Origin: Septoria linicola
Lineage: Eukaryota > Ascomycota > Dothideomycetes > Mycosphaerellales > Mycosphaerellaceae
Assembly (NCBI GenBank): GCA_024114885.1
Contig: CP099429.1
Location: forward strand, 868,001 to 932,000
Direction: 5' to 3'
Length of the DNA: 64,000 nt
Both the position numbers and the translations under genes were made by a program. Numbering within the stretch: position 1 is the first letter of the stretch; each line of letters begins with the position of its first letter. Under the pieces are notes generated by a model. It was not told where the DNA came from. It searched no databases and was given only the letters and a program-made list of their open reading frames with translations. Below, in pieces: positions 26,101-37,800 of this stretch.

Positions 26101-29100
26101 ACTACTATAGCTTATAAGGAACTATCTAAATCTTCTATAGTAGAGTAATATTAGAATTAATTCGGCCTAAATATATAAAGTCCTACGTAAAGATAGCTTC
26201 TCGATTCTTTAGTATATAGTATAATAAATCTAGCTCCTTTAGTAGTAGTTCTATACTAGGTTTAAACTTCGTAAGCTATTTAGGTATAAAGCGTAATCTA
26301 GGCTCGATCGCTAAGAACCTCTTAGTTAAGTACTTACTATCGTAAGATCTAGTACTAGGTAGTATAGCTACTTCCTTCTTAATATAAGTCTATCGCTAAT
26401 CCTTTAATCTACTAGAGTTTAAACTATTAGTTATAGTAATATCTATATTTACTAGTTTAATCTTATTAGTAACTCGCTTATAAAGAGTATAGGCGCTAAT
26501 ATAATTATCTAGCTTCTACTACCTTATAGCTTCTTTATTATAAGCTTTCTCCGCTACTATATTAATAGTAGCTAAGATAACGTATATCTCTTCGCTAAGC
26601 TTATCGTCTACTTTATCGGAAATAACCTCGTTATAAGGTCTAGGTTCTTAGATAGCTAGCTCCGCCTCTCTAAGCTTCCTATAAGTAATTATTAAGTATT
26701 CGCCTCTATAATTTAAACTCTAGCTCGATTAAGATACTAGTATAGTATCTTTAAAACTATACCTAATACTCTAGTATAAGTCTTACTTACTAGTATAAGC
26801 TAGCTTAGCTTCGCTAGTAGCTAGTAAAAGCTTCTTAAGTCGACTATTTTAGCTAAATTTAGCGACGTTACCTTCGATAGCTACTACTACGAGATAGTTA
26901 TACTATATTTAAGTCTAGCTATAATTAACTCGTCTTAATAGCTCGAGCTACTATCGTAGAGAGGTACTTTATCTAATTAAGTCTATTATAAAATAATCTC
27001 TAAAGTAAATTACCTTTATATACGATAACTACTACGTAAGGTAGTTAAAGACTTAATTCTCTAGAAGTTTAGAGCTATTAGTAACTATAAACGAATACTA
27101 GTACTAATCGCTTATCTATCTATACTACTAGTATAGTTTAAAGTATAGTATAGAAGGTATAATATAATTATCGTTTAAAAAGGTAACTATAGAACGTTCT
27201 ACTAGCTAACCTCTCTAAGTAGAGTTTTTACCTCTAACTACTAAACCTTATACTAAAAAGGTAGTAGAAGCTTAAAAAGCTTATAATCTCTCTCTCTACT
27301 CCTTACTAATATATAATCTAGAGTCCTCTATAGTATACTCTATATTCTTTAGCTAGTAATTACTAAAAGTTAGAGTTTAGATACCGACTTCTACTAAATC
27401 TAGGCGTAATATACGCGTTAAAGCCTCTACTAAACTCGTGCCGTCGACTAGAGCTAGTTCCTTAGTACTCTAGCTTTTCCTAGAACCTATTCTATAGTTC
27501 GTATATTACTATAGCTATTAAAGCTAGTAAATATAATAATACAGCTATCTAGAGTACTAATTAAGCTCTCTTAAGAGCTATTATCGTAGTTCTTAGAAGC
27601 TAGGCGTACCTATCGCGCCTATAGCTAGCTAAGTAAGATTAGGCCGTTCGCTAGTAAGACTAGAAATAGTATAGTAACTCTAACGCTAAAAGTATCGATT
27701 AATATCTCTAGATAGTATCTAACGAAAGTAACCTTACCTCTAACTCCTCTTATAGTAATATTACTAAGAGAGATTATACTAACTTAAAGCTTTCGAATAT
27801 ACTCGATTAGTATAATTATTAACTTAGCTCTCTCGTTAATTAAAGACTTATAAGCTATTATTCGAGGTTCGTACTTTATAGGTACGTAGATACTTAGAAT
27901 AATTTAATAGATATTATTAAATAATAGAAGGATATTATTAGTTCGCTTATAAAGCTTAGAAGCGAGCCTAGGCTTTACTATATTAATCGCTATAGTAGTA
28001 GCCTAGAAGGCTTTAATATTAGTTGCTAAAATAGCTTTTATTAGCTTCTCTTCTACCTATTTACTAAAGGCTTTAGATAGTAGAGAATATATACTAATCT
28101 TAGCTCTACTATCTCTATTCGTACGTTTCTTTATATAGAGCTTAATAAGCTTCTTATATAGATCCGTATCGTTTAGAATACGACCTTATAAGGAATACGA
28201 CGCTCGCTCGCTATAGAGAATAATCTCTACTAAGCTTAACTAGACCTTAGATTCGAGTATTTTATCTATCTAGAAGACGTTAGCGTTATCGTTAGCGTAC
28301 GTAGCTCGAAGGTAGTTATCTATACGCTTAGTCTTTAGAGGCTCCTTAGCCTTCTTTTACTTTTAAGTATATATAGGAGCGACTAGAACTAGTAGACTAT
28401 TTACGTAGTCGTATATCTACTTATCCTCGACCTTATCGTTATCTCGTTCTTAAGTTTAAGAATCCTTTAACTCTCCTATATCTATAAGATAAGAAGCTAG
28501 CTAGGTTTTATCTTTAACCTCTTTAATATAAGAGTAATAATAAGCGTAGGTTCTTATAGCTATAGCCTAGGTCGTAATCCGCTTCTATACTCCTATTAGC
28601 TATCTTCTAACTAAGTAAGAAAAGTTTAGGTTCTATTTTATCTTTACGTTATCTCTAGCTACGTAGGCGCTAATTAGGTCGTCTTAATCTTTCTATATAA
28701 TAGAAGCGACTTAGCTAATATTAATAGAACCGTCGATACTAGCTACCTTATTCGCTATTCTCTACTAGCTCGCTCTTAGCGTTAATAAACGATCTATATT
28801 TTTAAGATTAATCTTTCTATAGCGCTACTCTAATACTTCTATTAATACGAATAGCTTTAGTAGTTCTTTATCCTAGTAGTACTATATCTTTTCTATACCT
28901 AGGCGAGATATTCTATAGTATATAATACTAGTCTTTAGATCTCTATATATTAAGCTCTTAGTCTCGAACTACTATAGGTACTCGTAGTTTATAGCTATAT
29001 AGCCTTCGAGCCTATATATCTAATAACCTAAAATCTTTAGAGCGATCGCTATATAGGCCTTAATTATTAATCTATTATCTATTATAGCTAAATTAATCGA

Positions 29101-31320
29101 AATCTCTTAGCTATAAGTAAGCCTTAGAATATATAGATAGTCGTAAGCGTAAGACTTCGTCTACTATCCTATCGACGAGTATAGTAGCTATAGACTTCTC
29201 TCTTCGAGTTAGTGAATTATAGTAATTACGAGATCTTATATACTAGTAGTAATATTATCGACGCTTACTAGTTTACGGCCTTTATAGACTATCGTTTCTC
29301 TAGCGTTAAACTTAGAGTTTAGTCTTAGAGTAGACTTCTTTACTACTTCGTATAGCTATATAACGTCTCTACTACCTTTATTATATACTTCTACTTTAAA
29401 GTCCTTATTACTATTAATCTAACGCTAGGCTATCTTTAAGAGCTTACTATAATCTAAGTTATTATTATTAAGGTCTAACCTAAGATAGGCCTAGAGCCTC
29501 TTACTAAAACGGAATAGAAGGCCTTATACGAATAGAAGAGTACGAGAACGCTCGTCTATATACGAAGTAGGTATAGTATTAGAGTAGAGTATAAACTACC
29601 TTAAGTACTCTAAGAGATTATTATCCTTACTATAGTCGACCTTATAAAGGTTTTTTATATAGTAGCGGTTTCTAAGTATATATATACTATCGTACTTTTA
29701 GTATTCCTTAATAATAGACTCCTTAAACTTAGAGTAGTTCCGATCGTAGAAACTATTAAAGCGCTAGTATCGTCTACGTTAGATAACTATAACTTAAGTA
29801 AGTAACTTCTTATAAAGCTATTTATTATTATTAATAAGTAGAATAGCGTAGTTTCTATATATAGCCTTAAATCGCTTAATATACTTAGTTACATTCTCTT
29901 TATTAAAGAAGAGATTCTAGTCCGAGCTAGGTATTAGTAGAACCTAAGCGACAATTACCTACTAGCTCTAAGTTATATAGATAGTCTCTATAAGTAGCTA
30001 GAACTACGCTATAGATAGTCTACCTCCTAAGTTTAGTTCTTAAAAGATATTAGCGTTAGGGTTAAGGTTATTACCTCCTTAGTCCTTAGCTTCTTTAGAT
30101 ATATCGTTATCTAGTAGAGAGAATAAAGTAAAAGCAGGTAGTAGCTTTACTAGTAATCTTCGAATTTACTTATTAAGCTAATTAGATAAGCTACTATCTA
30201 GTATTATAGGCTAGCTAGTAGATACTAATTTATTTATAGAGCTCGTTAGAAGGTATTCTAAGAATATATTATACTCTTCTTAATTAAGTTTTTAAAATAA
30301 AATATAGTTATTATTTAAAACGATAACTAAAAAATAAAGGTCTAAATTTTATTAGCTATCTAAAGATAAATCATTAAACTTTTCTTATAATACTAGAGCT
30401 ATATTAATCGTGCCTAATAAGTAAGGTATATCGTACTATATAGTTCGACTATTTATAGCGAGGCGCGTCTATCTTACTTATTTAGGTAATTCGCTATATA
30501 ACTATAGTAGTATAATATTACGTTAGCTTATACTATATACTAGGTCTAGGGCCTTAGACGTAATTAGTATCCTTAGCTAATAATTAGCGTCTAACGCCGT
30601 ACTAGAGCTTATTCTAAACGATCTATATACTAGAGAATACGAGATTACCTAGATAGATCTAGCCTATCCTATAGCCTCTACGCTATCTAAACGAGAGCGT
30701 TTTTATACTAAACTAGAGTCTAATCGAAGACTATTATAGGTATAGAGACCTCGAGTAAATCTCTAATATAGTAAGTCGCCTTACTATCTATATAATAATT
30801 ACTAAATAGATCCGTACTAAGAGGTACTAGAGGTTTATAACTTTTCTAGATTAGAGTAATATCTATATTCTAGAAGCTTCTATATTATTATAGCCTTTTA
30901 AGTCGCTTCTTATATAGGCTCCTTTAGGCCTCTTATTAATATTTATAGTATATTAGTTCTTGCTTTAAGGCTACTATCTACCCTCTACGCTTCTAGTCCT
31001 AATATAAGAAAGAAGAGATAGCTCTACCTTCGGCTTTATTAATAGATAATAACTACTCTAATACTAACCCTCTAGGTAGGTATAAGAGTAGTCGCTATAG
31101 AATAAGACCTATTCGGAGAGTAATAGTCTTATAATACGTATATTAACTAGTAGTAACGAGCTTAAACTAGTAGTCCTAGGACTAAGAGCTTATACTAGGA
31201 CTATAGGATATTAAATTAATTAAGTAGAGTAAATATTACTATCTTAGAAACGAGCTACTACCTTACTTTTATACTAAAGTTACTAAGTATAGTATATAGG
31301 TAGGCCTTTACCTTACTAGC
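23127..31320 (-). mobile_element. Ty3/gypsy copy B, uninterrupted, RIP-degraded
   Basis: This second gypsy copy is colinear with copy A but lacks the copia insertions. It gives the empty-site sequence for both: CGATC once at 28790-28794 and AGTAG once at 29245-29249. The integrase end begins just above 23,127, after a purine-rich minus-strand tract. The reverse transcriptase Asp pair is at 25532-25537, and gag is at about 29,245-30,300. It ends with the first kilobase of the LTR/leader zone and is cut at 31320, where unrelated transposase sequence begins. Differences from copy A are mostly transitions plus a few small indels (about 3 bp over 5.6 kb). CpA and TpG are nearly absent and CpG is retained. 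Confidence 0.88.
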
Positions 31321-32400
31321 GTATTTCTACTATATATAATATACCGACTATAACTACTAGATATTAAGTTATTTAGTCTATTAGCTTCCTATTACTCTAC
31401 TAATTTAAGCTACTATATAATAGAGTCTTAGAGGCTATCTATAGTATTAAAGCGTAATTTCTTCTACTTATTCTAGCCTATATAGAACTCTATAATAATA
31501 GTAAAGAACGTCCTATTAGGCTTCTAGGCTATAGGCCTAAATCTACTTAATTCTATAGTAGTTCTTTAGAGTATACCTAATCTAAGATAGGCTAGGCTAG
31601 GTAACCTAGTAAGCTCTATATTATAGCTAGAGAGTAGTAGTAGCTCCTCTAGCTCTAGGCTAGACTATAGGAAAGTTTAGGCTATAATTAACTAAGCTAT
31701 CTTTACTAAGGACTTAGAAATAGTAAATAAGCTTAAACTTTAAGTTTATAAGCTTATCGCTAAGAATACTATCCTTAAGACTAAGAATACTAGCTTCTAA
31801 CGAGCTTTAAATAATAAGAAGAAGAAGAGATAACGTAGTAAGACTCTTATAGAAGAAGTAAGAGCTAATAGCTAATAAGGAGGTATCTTTTAGAGCCCTA
31901 GTAAGATTAATCGTATACGTAACCTTTAGACTTAAAGAGAAGGTACTAAGAAGTAAGAGAGTAAAGATAAGGCTACTAAGAAGTAATAGTAATAATTAAA
32001 GACTATATAGGCTTATATTATAAAGAAATAGAGAGCCTTAGAACGTATTTAGAAGAAGAAGGAGAAGGAGTTAAATACTTAGAAACTATAGGTTTAGAAG
32101 AAGTTTAATAAATAGGTTAAACTAACTAACTAATAACTTAACCTTAAGTTATAGGCTTCTATAAGGCCTATAAGACGTTATAAACAAGTAACTCTATATA
32201 AGAAACTATAGGCACTTAATTTAGTAGGTTTAGAAGTAAAGAAAGCTAGTACTAAGAAGAAATAGCTACCTATAATAAAGCGACAAATAATACGCAAACT
32301 AAGCTATATTATTATACTTAAAGTTAACTAGAGTAAGCTAGATATATAGCGTAGATAACGTAGTTAAGAGTATATAAATTAGTCTACTAGTTATTAAGTT
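31321..32400 (+). mobile_element. Pogo/Fot1-type DNA transposon, 3' transposase remnant
   Basis: The plus-strand translation resembles the C-terminal part of fungal pogo-like DDE transposases. A stretch reading YRLQPLDIKLFSPLASYYS lies near 31,340-31,400, where the family has a conserved QPLD motif. Much further on is GGIFxSPSKI near 31,885, followed by a Lys/Gln-rich tail to about 32,280. Frequent TAA/TAG codons show RIP damage. The N-terminal DNA-binding domains and most of the catalytic core are missing because the sequence starts abruptly at the gypsy junction. I could not identify the terminal inverted repeat. Normal composition returns at about 32,405. Confidence 0.75.
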
Positions 32401-32404
32401 ATAT

Positions 32405-32955
32405 AACGCTTTATGAAATGAATATAATGCTAGAATTCCCTCGTTACGTAGTAAACCTCGTCATGTGGGGAAGCCTTCTAGCTAACAAAGCATTTCGTTA
32501 GACGGCGACGATGACATTCGCGGACTTCACTCGCTCGGACTCACGATATCACTTTTTATTGGTATAAAAAATATGTTTGCGCACTCACGTGTCAGTGGCC
32601 TCAACCTAGAGCGAAATACGACACTCCGGACGAATCTATGATTTTGCATAAAACTGACATTTTTGGCAAGATGCATGATAAACATTTGGGGAAAAAGACG
32701 ACATTCCCGAACATCATCCAACATCATGCGGGCGATTCGAGATGCTCAGCAACATTCCGGGGAATTGTCGACGATGTAGACCTGGGCCAAGGTAGTGGAC
32801 AGTGGAATGGCCTATAAGACTTGATCGCAACAGAGGAGATACGTTGACAAAGATGAAGCGAGAGAATTATACAGTGGTATCTAGTAACAACAACGCTCAT
32901 TCATGTGTCCATGCAGTCATTATGAGCCGTCTAAAGCCTGTGCGGAGACACCACT
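32405..32955. other. Transition from RIP island to gene space, non-coding
   Basis: Composition changes sharply from TA-rich RIP sequence to ordinary sequence here. CpA and TpG become frequent again. The stretch holds the 3' flank of the phosphate transporter gene. I see no gene in it. The only long plus-strand frames overlap the transporter and are antisense shadows. Confidence 0.6.
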
Positions 32956-34804
32956 TTAGACTCGGTTGTCACCCTTCTCTCCGGAGATGTGCTCAGCCTC
33001 AGAAGAGTCAGATCGTGTCACGCCGACACGTCCAGCAAGCTCAGGGTCGAACTCTGAAGTGCCTGGCACCTCACCAGCGAGCTGCTCAAGGGTCTTGCGC
33101 TTGGTTTCTGGGATCAAGAGAGTGGTGAAGCAACCCAGCAACATGAAGAGGGCGAAGATCTGGAGGACGTGGTTGAGCCATGGGTTGGCGTTGGTGGCCG
33201 TGGCGCCACGAGTCCGCAGAGGAGCAATGGCAGCCTGGGCGATGATCGAGCCCATCTTGCCAGATGCGGCAGAGATCCCGTGGCAAGTAGAGCGGTAACG
33301 AGTTGGGAAGCACTCGCCGGGAACGATGAAGGTAGTTGTGTTTGGGCCAAAGTTGAAGAAGAACTGGGCAAGGGCGATGCAGGCAAACAGTCCAGCGGTT
33401 CCAATTTGGTGGTAGGCGAAACCCATGATGCAGAAGAGGATCGTGAGGATGATGAAGCCCATAAGCTGAATTGGCTTACGTCCGATAGTGTCGACAGTAG
33501 CCACAGTGACCCAATAGCCAGGAATGGCGCCAGCACAGACCAGGATGACGTTACCAACAGCAATGTTGTAGAGGAACTCGTAGGCGTTCGTGCCCTTGCC
33601 GTAGCCGATGGCCTGGAGGATTGTAGAGTTGTTGAGACCGACACCGTAGAATGCGACATCGAGAAGAAACCAGGAGGCAGCAGTGCCGAACAGGACCTTC
33701 CCGTACTTCCACTTTCCAATGTGCTTGCCGAAGTCTCTCCACGATGGCTTTGGAATCTCGAGCTGAGGAGCACCGTCACGCATCTCGGCGACACGGGTAA
33801 CCTCGTCAGGAACACCCTCTGGCTTGCCATCAAGGTAAGCCTTGACGTCTGAGCCACCCTTGACAACGTCGCGGGAAACATCGAATGTGTAGCGAGGAGT
33901 CTCAGGAATGGTCAGACGGAAGTAGAGGGCAATGCAGCCAGGCACGGCACCCATTCCGATGATGATACGCCACATCTTGTCAACAGCAAGGTTGCAGACA
34001 CCGTCGCAAGTAGCCTGGCTGCTAGCGCTCTGGAGAGAGCCCTTGAAGCCAACAGTGACGATCAGAGCAACAATACCGGCGCCGAACTGTCCAAGACCTT
34101 GCTGAGCGAACACAGCTCCCATCATGGCACCTCTCCACTTGGTGGTGGCGAACTCGGACGTGATGATCGAAGACAGTGGGTAATCGCCACCGATACCGAT
34201 ACCCATGAGGATACGCCAGAAGATGATGACACCAACGATGTGAATGGCGGGAGAGTGAGCAGAGAGAGCCTGGGCGAGGGTTGCGAAGATGATGAGGATC
34301 AACTCGAGACCGTACATCTTCTTACGACCGACAACATCGGCGAGGAAACCGAAACCAAGTTGACCGATGACGGTACCACCAGAAGTGGCAACTTTGATAG
34401 CTGTACGACGTTAGCTCGAATGTTGGGAGAATGTCTCGTCGACATAATTGCTTACCAGTGTCAGAGGAGACTGGGAGCTTTCCCTGCATGGCGGCTGGAA
34501 TGCTTGGGTCCTGGTAGTAGACCATACCGAGCATGGTGGTCACAATACCGATAGCAAAAATATCGTAGGCATCAGTGAAGAAACCAATACCTGCGACGGC
34601 AATAGCTCGCACATGGTACCAGCCGAAAGGTGCCTGTACTAGTTAGTGGCTTCATTCGCTTTGGACCTCGAGATGATCTGCACTTCATACCTTGTCGATC
34701 TCAGCGAGCGCGAGACGTCTTCGCTCGTTGGGGTCGGCGATGTGAGCATAGTCGTTGTGGAAGTTGTGGAAGGCAGCGTTGCCTCCAGCAGTTCTCGTGG
34801 CCAT
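32956..34804 (-). CDS. High-affinity inorganic phosphate transporter, PHO84 family
   Basis: A major-facilitator phosphate:proton symporter of the plasma membrane. The gene has three exons on the minus strand: 34691-34804, 34456-34633 and 32956-34400. They give 578 residues, the usual size for the family. Both introns (57 and 55 bp) start GTATG/GTAAG and end ACAG. Recognisable features are an N-terminal segment reading FFTDAYDIFAIG, the loop GRKKMYG, the Pi-symporter motif GIGGDYPLS, a long central hydrophilic loop, a second GRK loop and about 12 hydrophobic segments. The start gives an N-terminus (MATRTAGGNAAFHNFHNDY) typical of this clade. A CACGTT hexamer lies about 270 bp upstream (35077-35082) and could be a weak Pho4-type site, which is speculative. 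The gene ends about 550 bp from the RIP island yet shows no damage. Confidence 0.95.
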
Positions 34805-37800
34805 GACAGTATTGGCGCGCACTGCTTGTCGAGTCCTGGTGTAGCTTGAATTGCACACAAGACTTATTGGGAGTCTTGGTGCTGCTTGGAGCCAAGGGAA
34901 AGAATGACTTGGTAACAGCTTTGGCAGATTAGCGAGAGACGAGGCTTTATGAAGCTCTGGAACCAGTCGAGCCAAGCGATAGATGTCACCTCGCGCGCCT
35001 CTAAGGAAGAGGCCGATTGAACGCGGCGTTGATGGTGTGTGCGTTTCCGTTGTGAAGGTACGGCTTCTGGACGCTGCACGTTGAACTTAGCTCGTCGGAT
35101 AGAGTTTGCGCATCCCACCATACAGTAGCGCCGCCACGGCCTGTCTTTCACGGACCAGTCAAAAGGCCTGCTCCGAGCAGGTGCAAGGGCATGCCCACAT
35201 GCATACGCTGAAGAGCACCCACCGGAGCGGCGATACACTGCCAAATTTGGACCGCGTCTGCGAACGCCGCATCGCGAATTCTTTGCGCATCAGCCGAGGC
35301 GGTCTCTACAGCAATCGCAAGATCTGTAGGAGCACGATGAGTGACCTTGGTAGGGCACAATAGATCAGCGACACCAATGTAAATGACACCGTTCTCATGC
35401 TGCTGCTCGTCCTGCTCTTGTCAGGAAACATATCAGTGATTCTGTCTGTTCAGGGTATCCTGGACCCGAATAGATCGGAGCACGCGAGGGACAGGATGTC
35501 GCGTCAGATCAGCCTGCGAGCCTGACAGGCCTCTGTTCACCCACCCACGGCTGCATAGCCAAGGAGAGACGTGCCGTACTTCGCGAGCACATATTGAGAT
35601 GTGGCATCTCATTCGCACGCAAGTTGCTGGTCTTTCCTACATCCACTCGTCAATCTTCCGAGGACCCAGCCACACGAATGTGCAGGTGGTGCTGATGCTC
35701 CGTTGCGACATATGCATCAGTCCTGCTGTGCTATGCTCGCCAGTCTCCGATGTCATATTTTGCTCGTATCGTGAGGAGCCGCCTAGAATTGCCACGAGGC
35801 AGCGCAACGCACGCCCGACCACTCCGGGAGCGAAACTAGCCATCATCACACTGAGCAAGATCACACACGATCCAGAAGTTGGGCCATGACCGAGATTGCG
35901 TGCAGCGCAACTACTCGCGTCGCGCTGGCGCAAAAAAGATTTGTGGATTGAAGCACGAAGTGAGGTTTGTGGAAGCACAGAAATCAGCGAATCAGAATCA
36001 TCTTCCCAGCAGTTTCTTGCACACGTTCCAGAACTGCTGGCTCTCCACGAACTCGTGCCAGATCGGGAGGATCCTCTGTGCAGAACTAGCGCTGCAGCTA
36101 ACGGCAGATCTCGAAAGCCACGCTTTTGCTTGCCCACGCCGGCTCGCATCTCCGTTTCTTGGGCTTGCTTGTTCGCCATGTGGACGAGCTTGCATGTCTG
36201 GGCGTAAGAAAAGTCTGCTCATCGACGCTGATGCTTTGAGAAGTGACCGAAGCGGACAATTTGCCCGTTCTTGAGGCGTTGTGCAGACCCACGGTCGAAG
36301 TGATACGGCAAGATCGGTCCTACGAGCTCTGCTTGTGGGTTTTGCGGGACAGACGCAGCTTCAACTTACCCGGACCACTCAACAATCCACCACAAAGTTC
36401 ATGTACGGGAAGTACGAGTCTTGGCGGCAGCAATAGCATGAGAACAATGGTCGTTGGGCGGCTAAAGGCCCTTGTGAGATCAGCGTGTCGTGACGAGGGT
36501 GGGCTAGCTACAACACATTCACGGAAGTCAATCGCACATATCGTTGTGCCGCGGTTGTGCTGGACTGTCTATATCATTTGCTTGTATACCATCGATATTC
36601 TTGATTGTGGTTCCCGAATCGGCTATGTTCTGCAGACCGCAAAATGGTTCCTGCGCTGCTTGCTTGACCGTACTTCTACCGCGTCCGTTCCGCATAGTAA
36701 ACTCACCTACACTATCCCATAGCCACGCTCAAGCAGACATTCTCGTACAGTGGTTGATAGTTCCATCTGCTTGGCTGACAGAAGTGTGCATTCTAGGCCG
36801 AAGATCAATGGACCTGGCCAGTCTCTACCCTGCAAAGTCGGTCACAGCTTAGCAGATCGATGAGCTTGTATAAGAGCTTCGCATCCGATTCTGTTAAATG
36901 ATCAACATGGTATTCTTTCCTTTTCGCATCGATATCGGATCATCGCTGAACCCGCGCTGATGTCGATATGGTACCAATTTCAAGAGTCCAGGGCATTGCC
37001 GCGGTCCGACCAAAGCTGCGGAGATATGCCTTGTAGCCGTACACGTGCTTATAGGTATGGACGTTGGACGTCCTGACTGCCACTTGATCTACACCTTCAT
37101 CAGCTTGACTTTCGATAAGATCTGCCCTCTTTCCGTGCTTGCGTCGTCGGATGGTATACAGAAGCGATTGGCCAGAGACATGTCTTGCAATCGTCAGAGG
37201 CTTGCACATGCGGCGTAATGCTTTACGTCTTGTACATGCTATATCGATGCGACACGTCCATGTCACCGGACCTCGAGCTGTGATATGCTAAGGCAGAGGA
37301 GAAGTAGGCGACAGCTCCGTGCAGCGATATGATATGAAAATGATCGAGTAGGAGATCCGCAATCGTCCGTGTGACGCGTATGTGCGTGCCGTTGTCAGCC
37401 CATTCCGACATAAGGTCGCAAGCTGAGCATGGTGAAGAAGGAAATCAGGAGGGCGAAATCCAGAAGTTGCACGACTCGCGAAGAGGAGGATCTGAAAAGG
37501 TTTGGCAGTCTTGGAGTGTGGACGCAGATTAAAGAAATAGTCGCTCGTCCCAGCCGCAATGAAAAAGCTCCCAGCAGAGCTGAAGGAAGACAAGTCGTCT
37601 CCGGACCACGATATTGGTGCTGTCGGCAAGGCTGAAAAGCCGTCAAGGTTTCCGGATGGCACAAATCACGTTCTTGATCGAGCAAGCCTCATTCTACTGC
37701 GAAAGGACGAGCATATGTGCACTCGGAAACGCGAAAGGCGTCGAGCCACAGAGTCTCTGCGTAATGCTTGCAGCGCACATACGTCCGAATCATCTCTCGC

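Noticed and set aside
1..32400. AT-rich island as a centromere or telomere-proximal region
   Set aside because: The TA-richness is fully explained by RIP of recognisable transposons. No telomere repeats are present, and nothing in the sequence alone supports a centromere.
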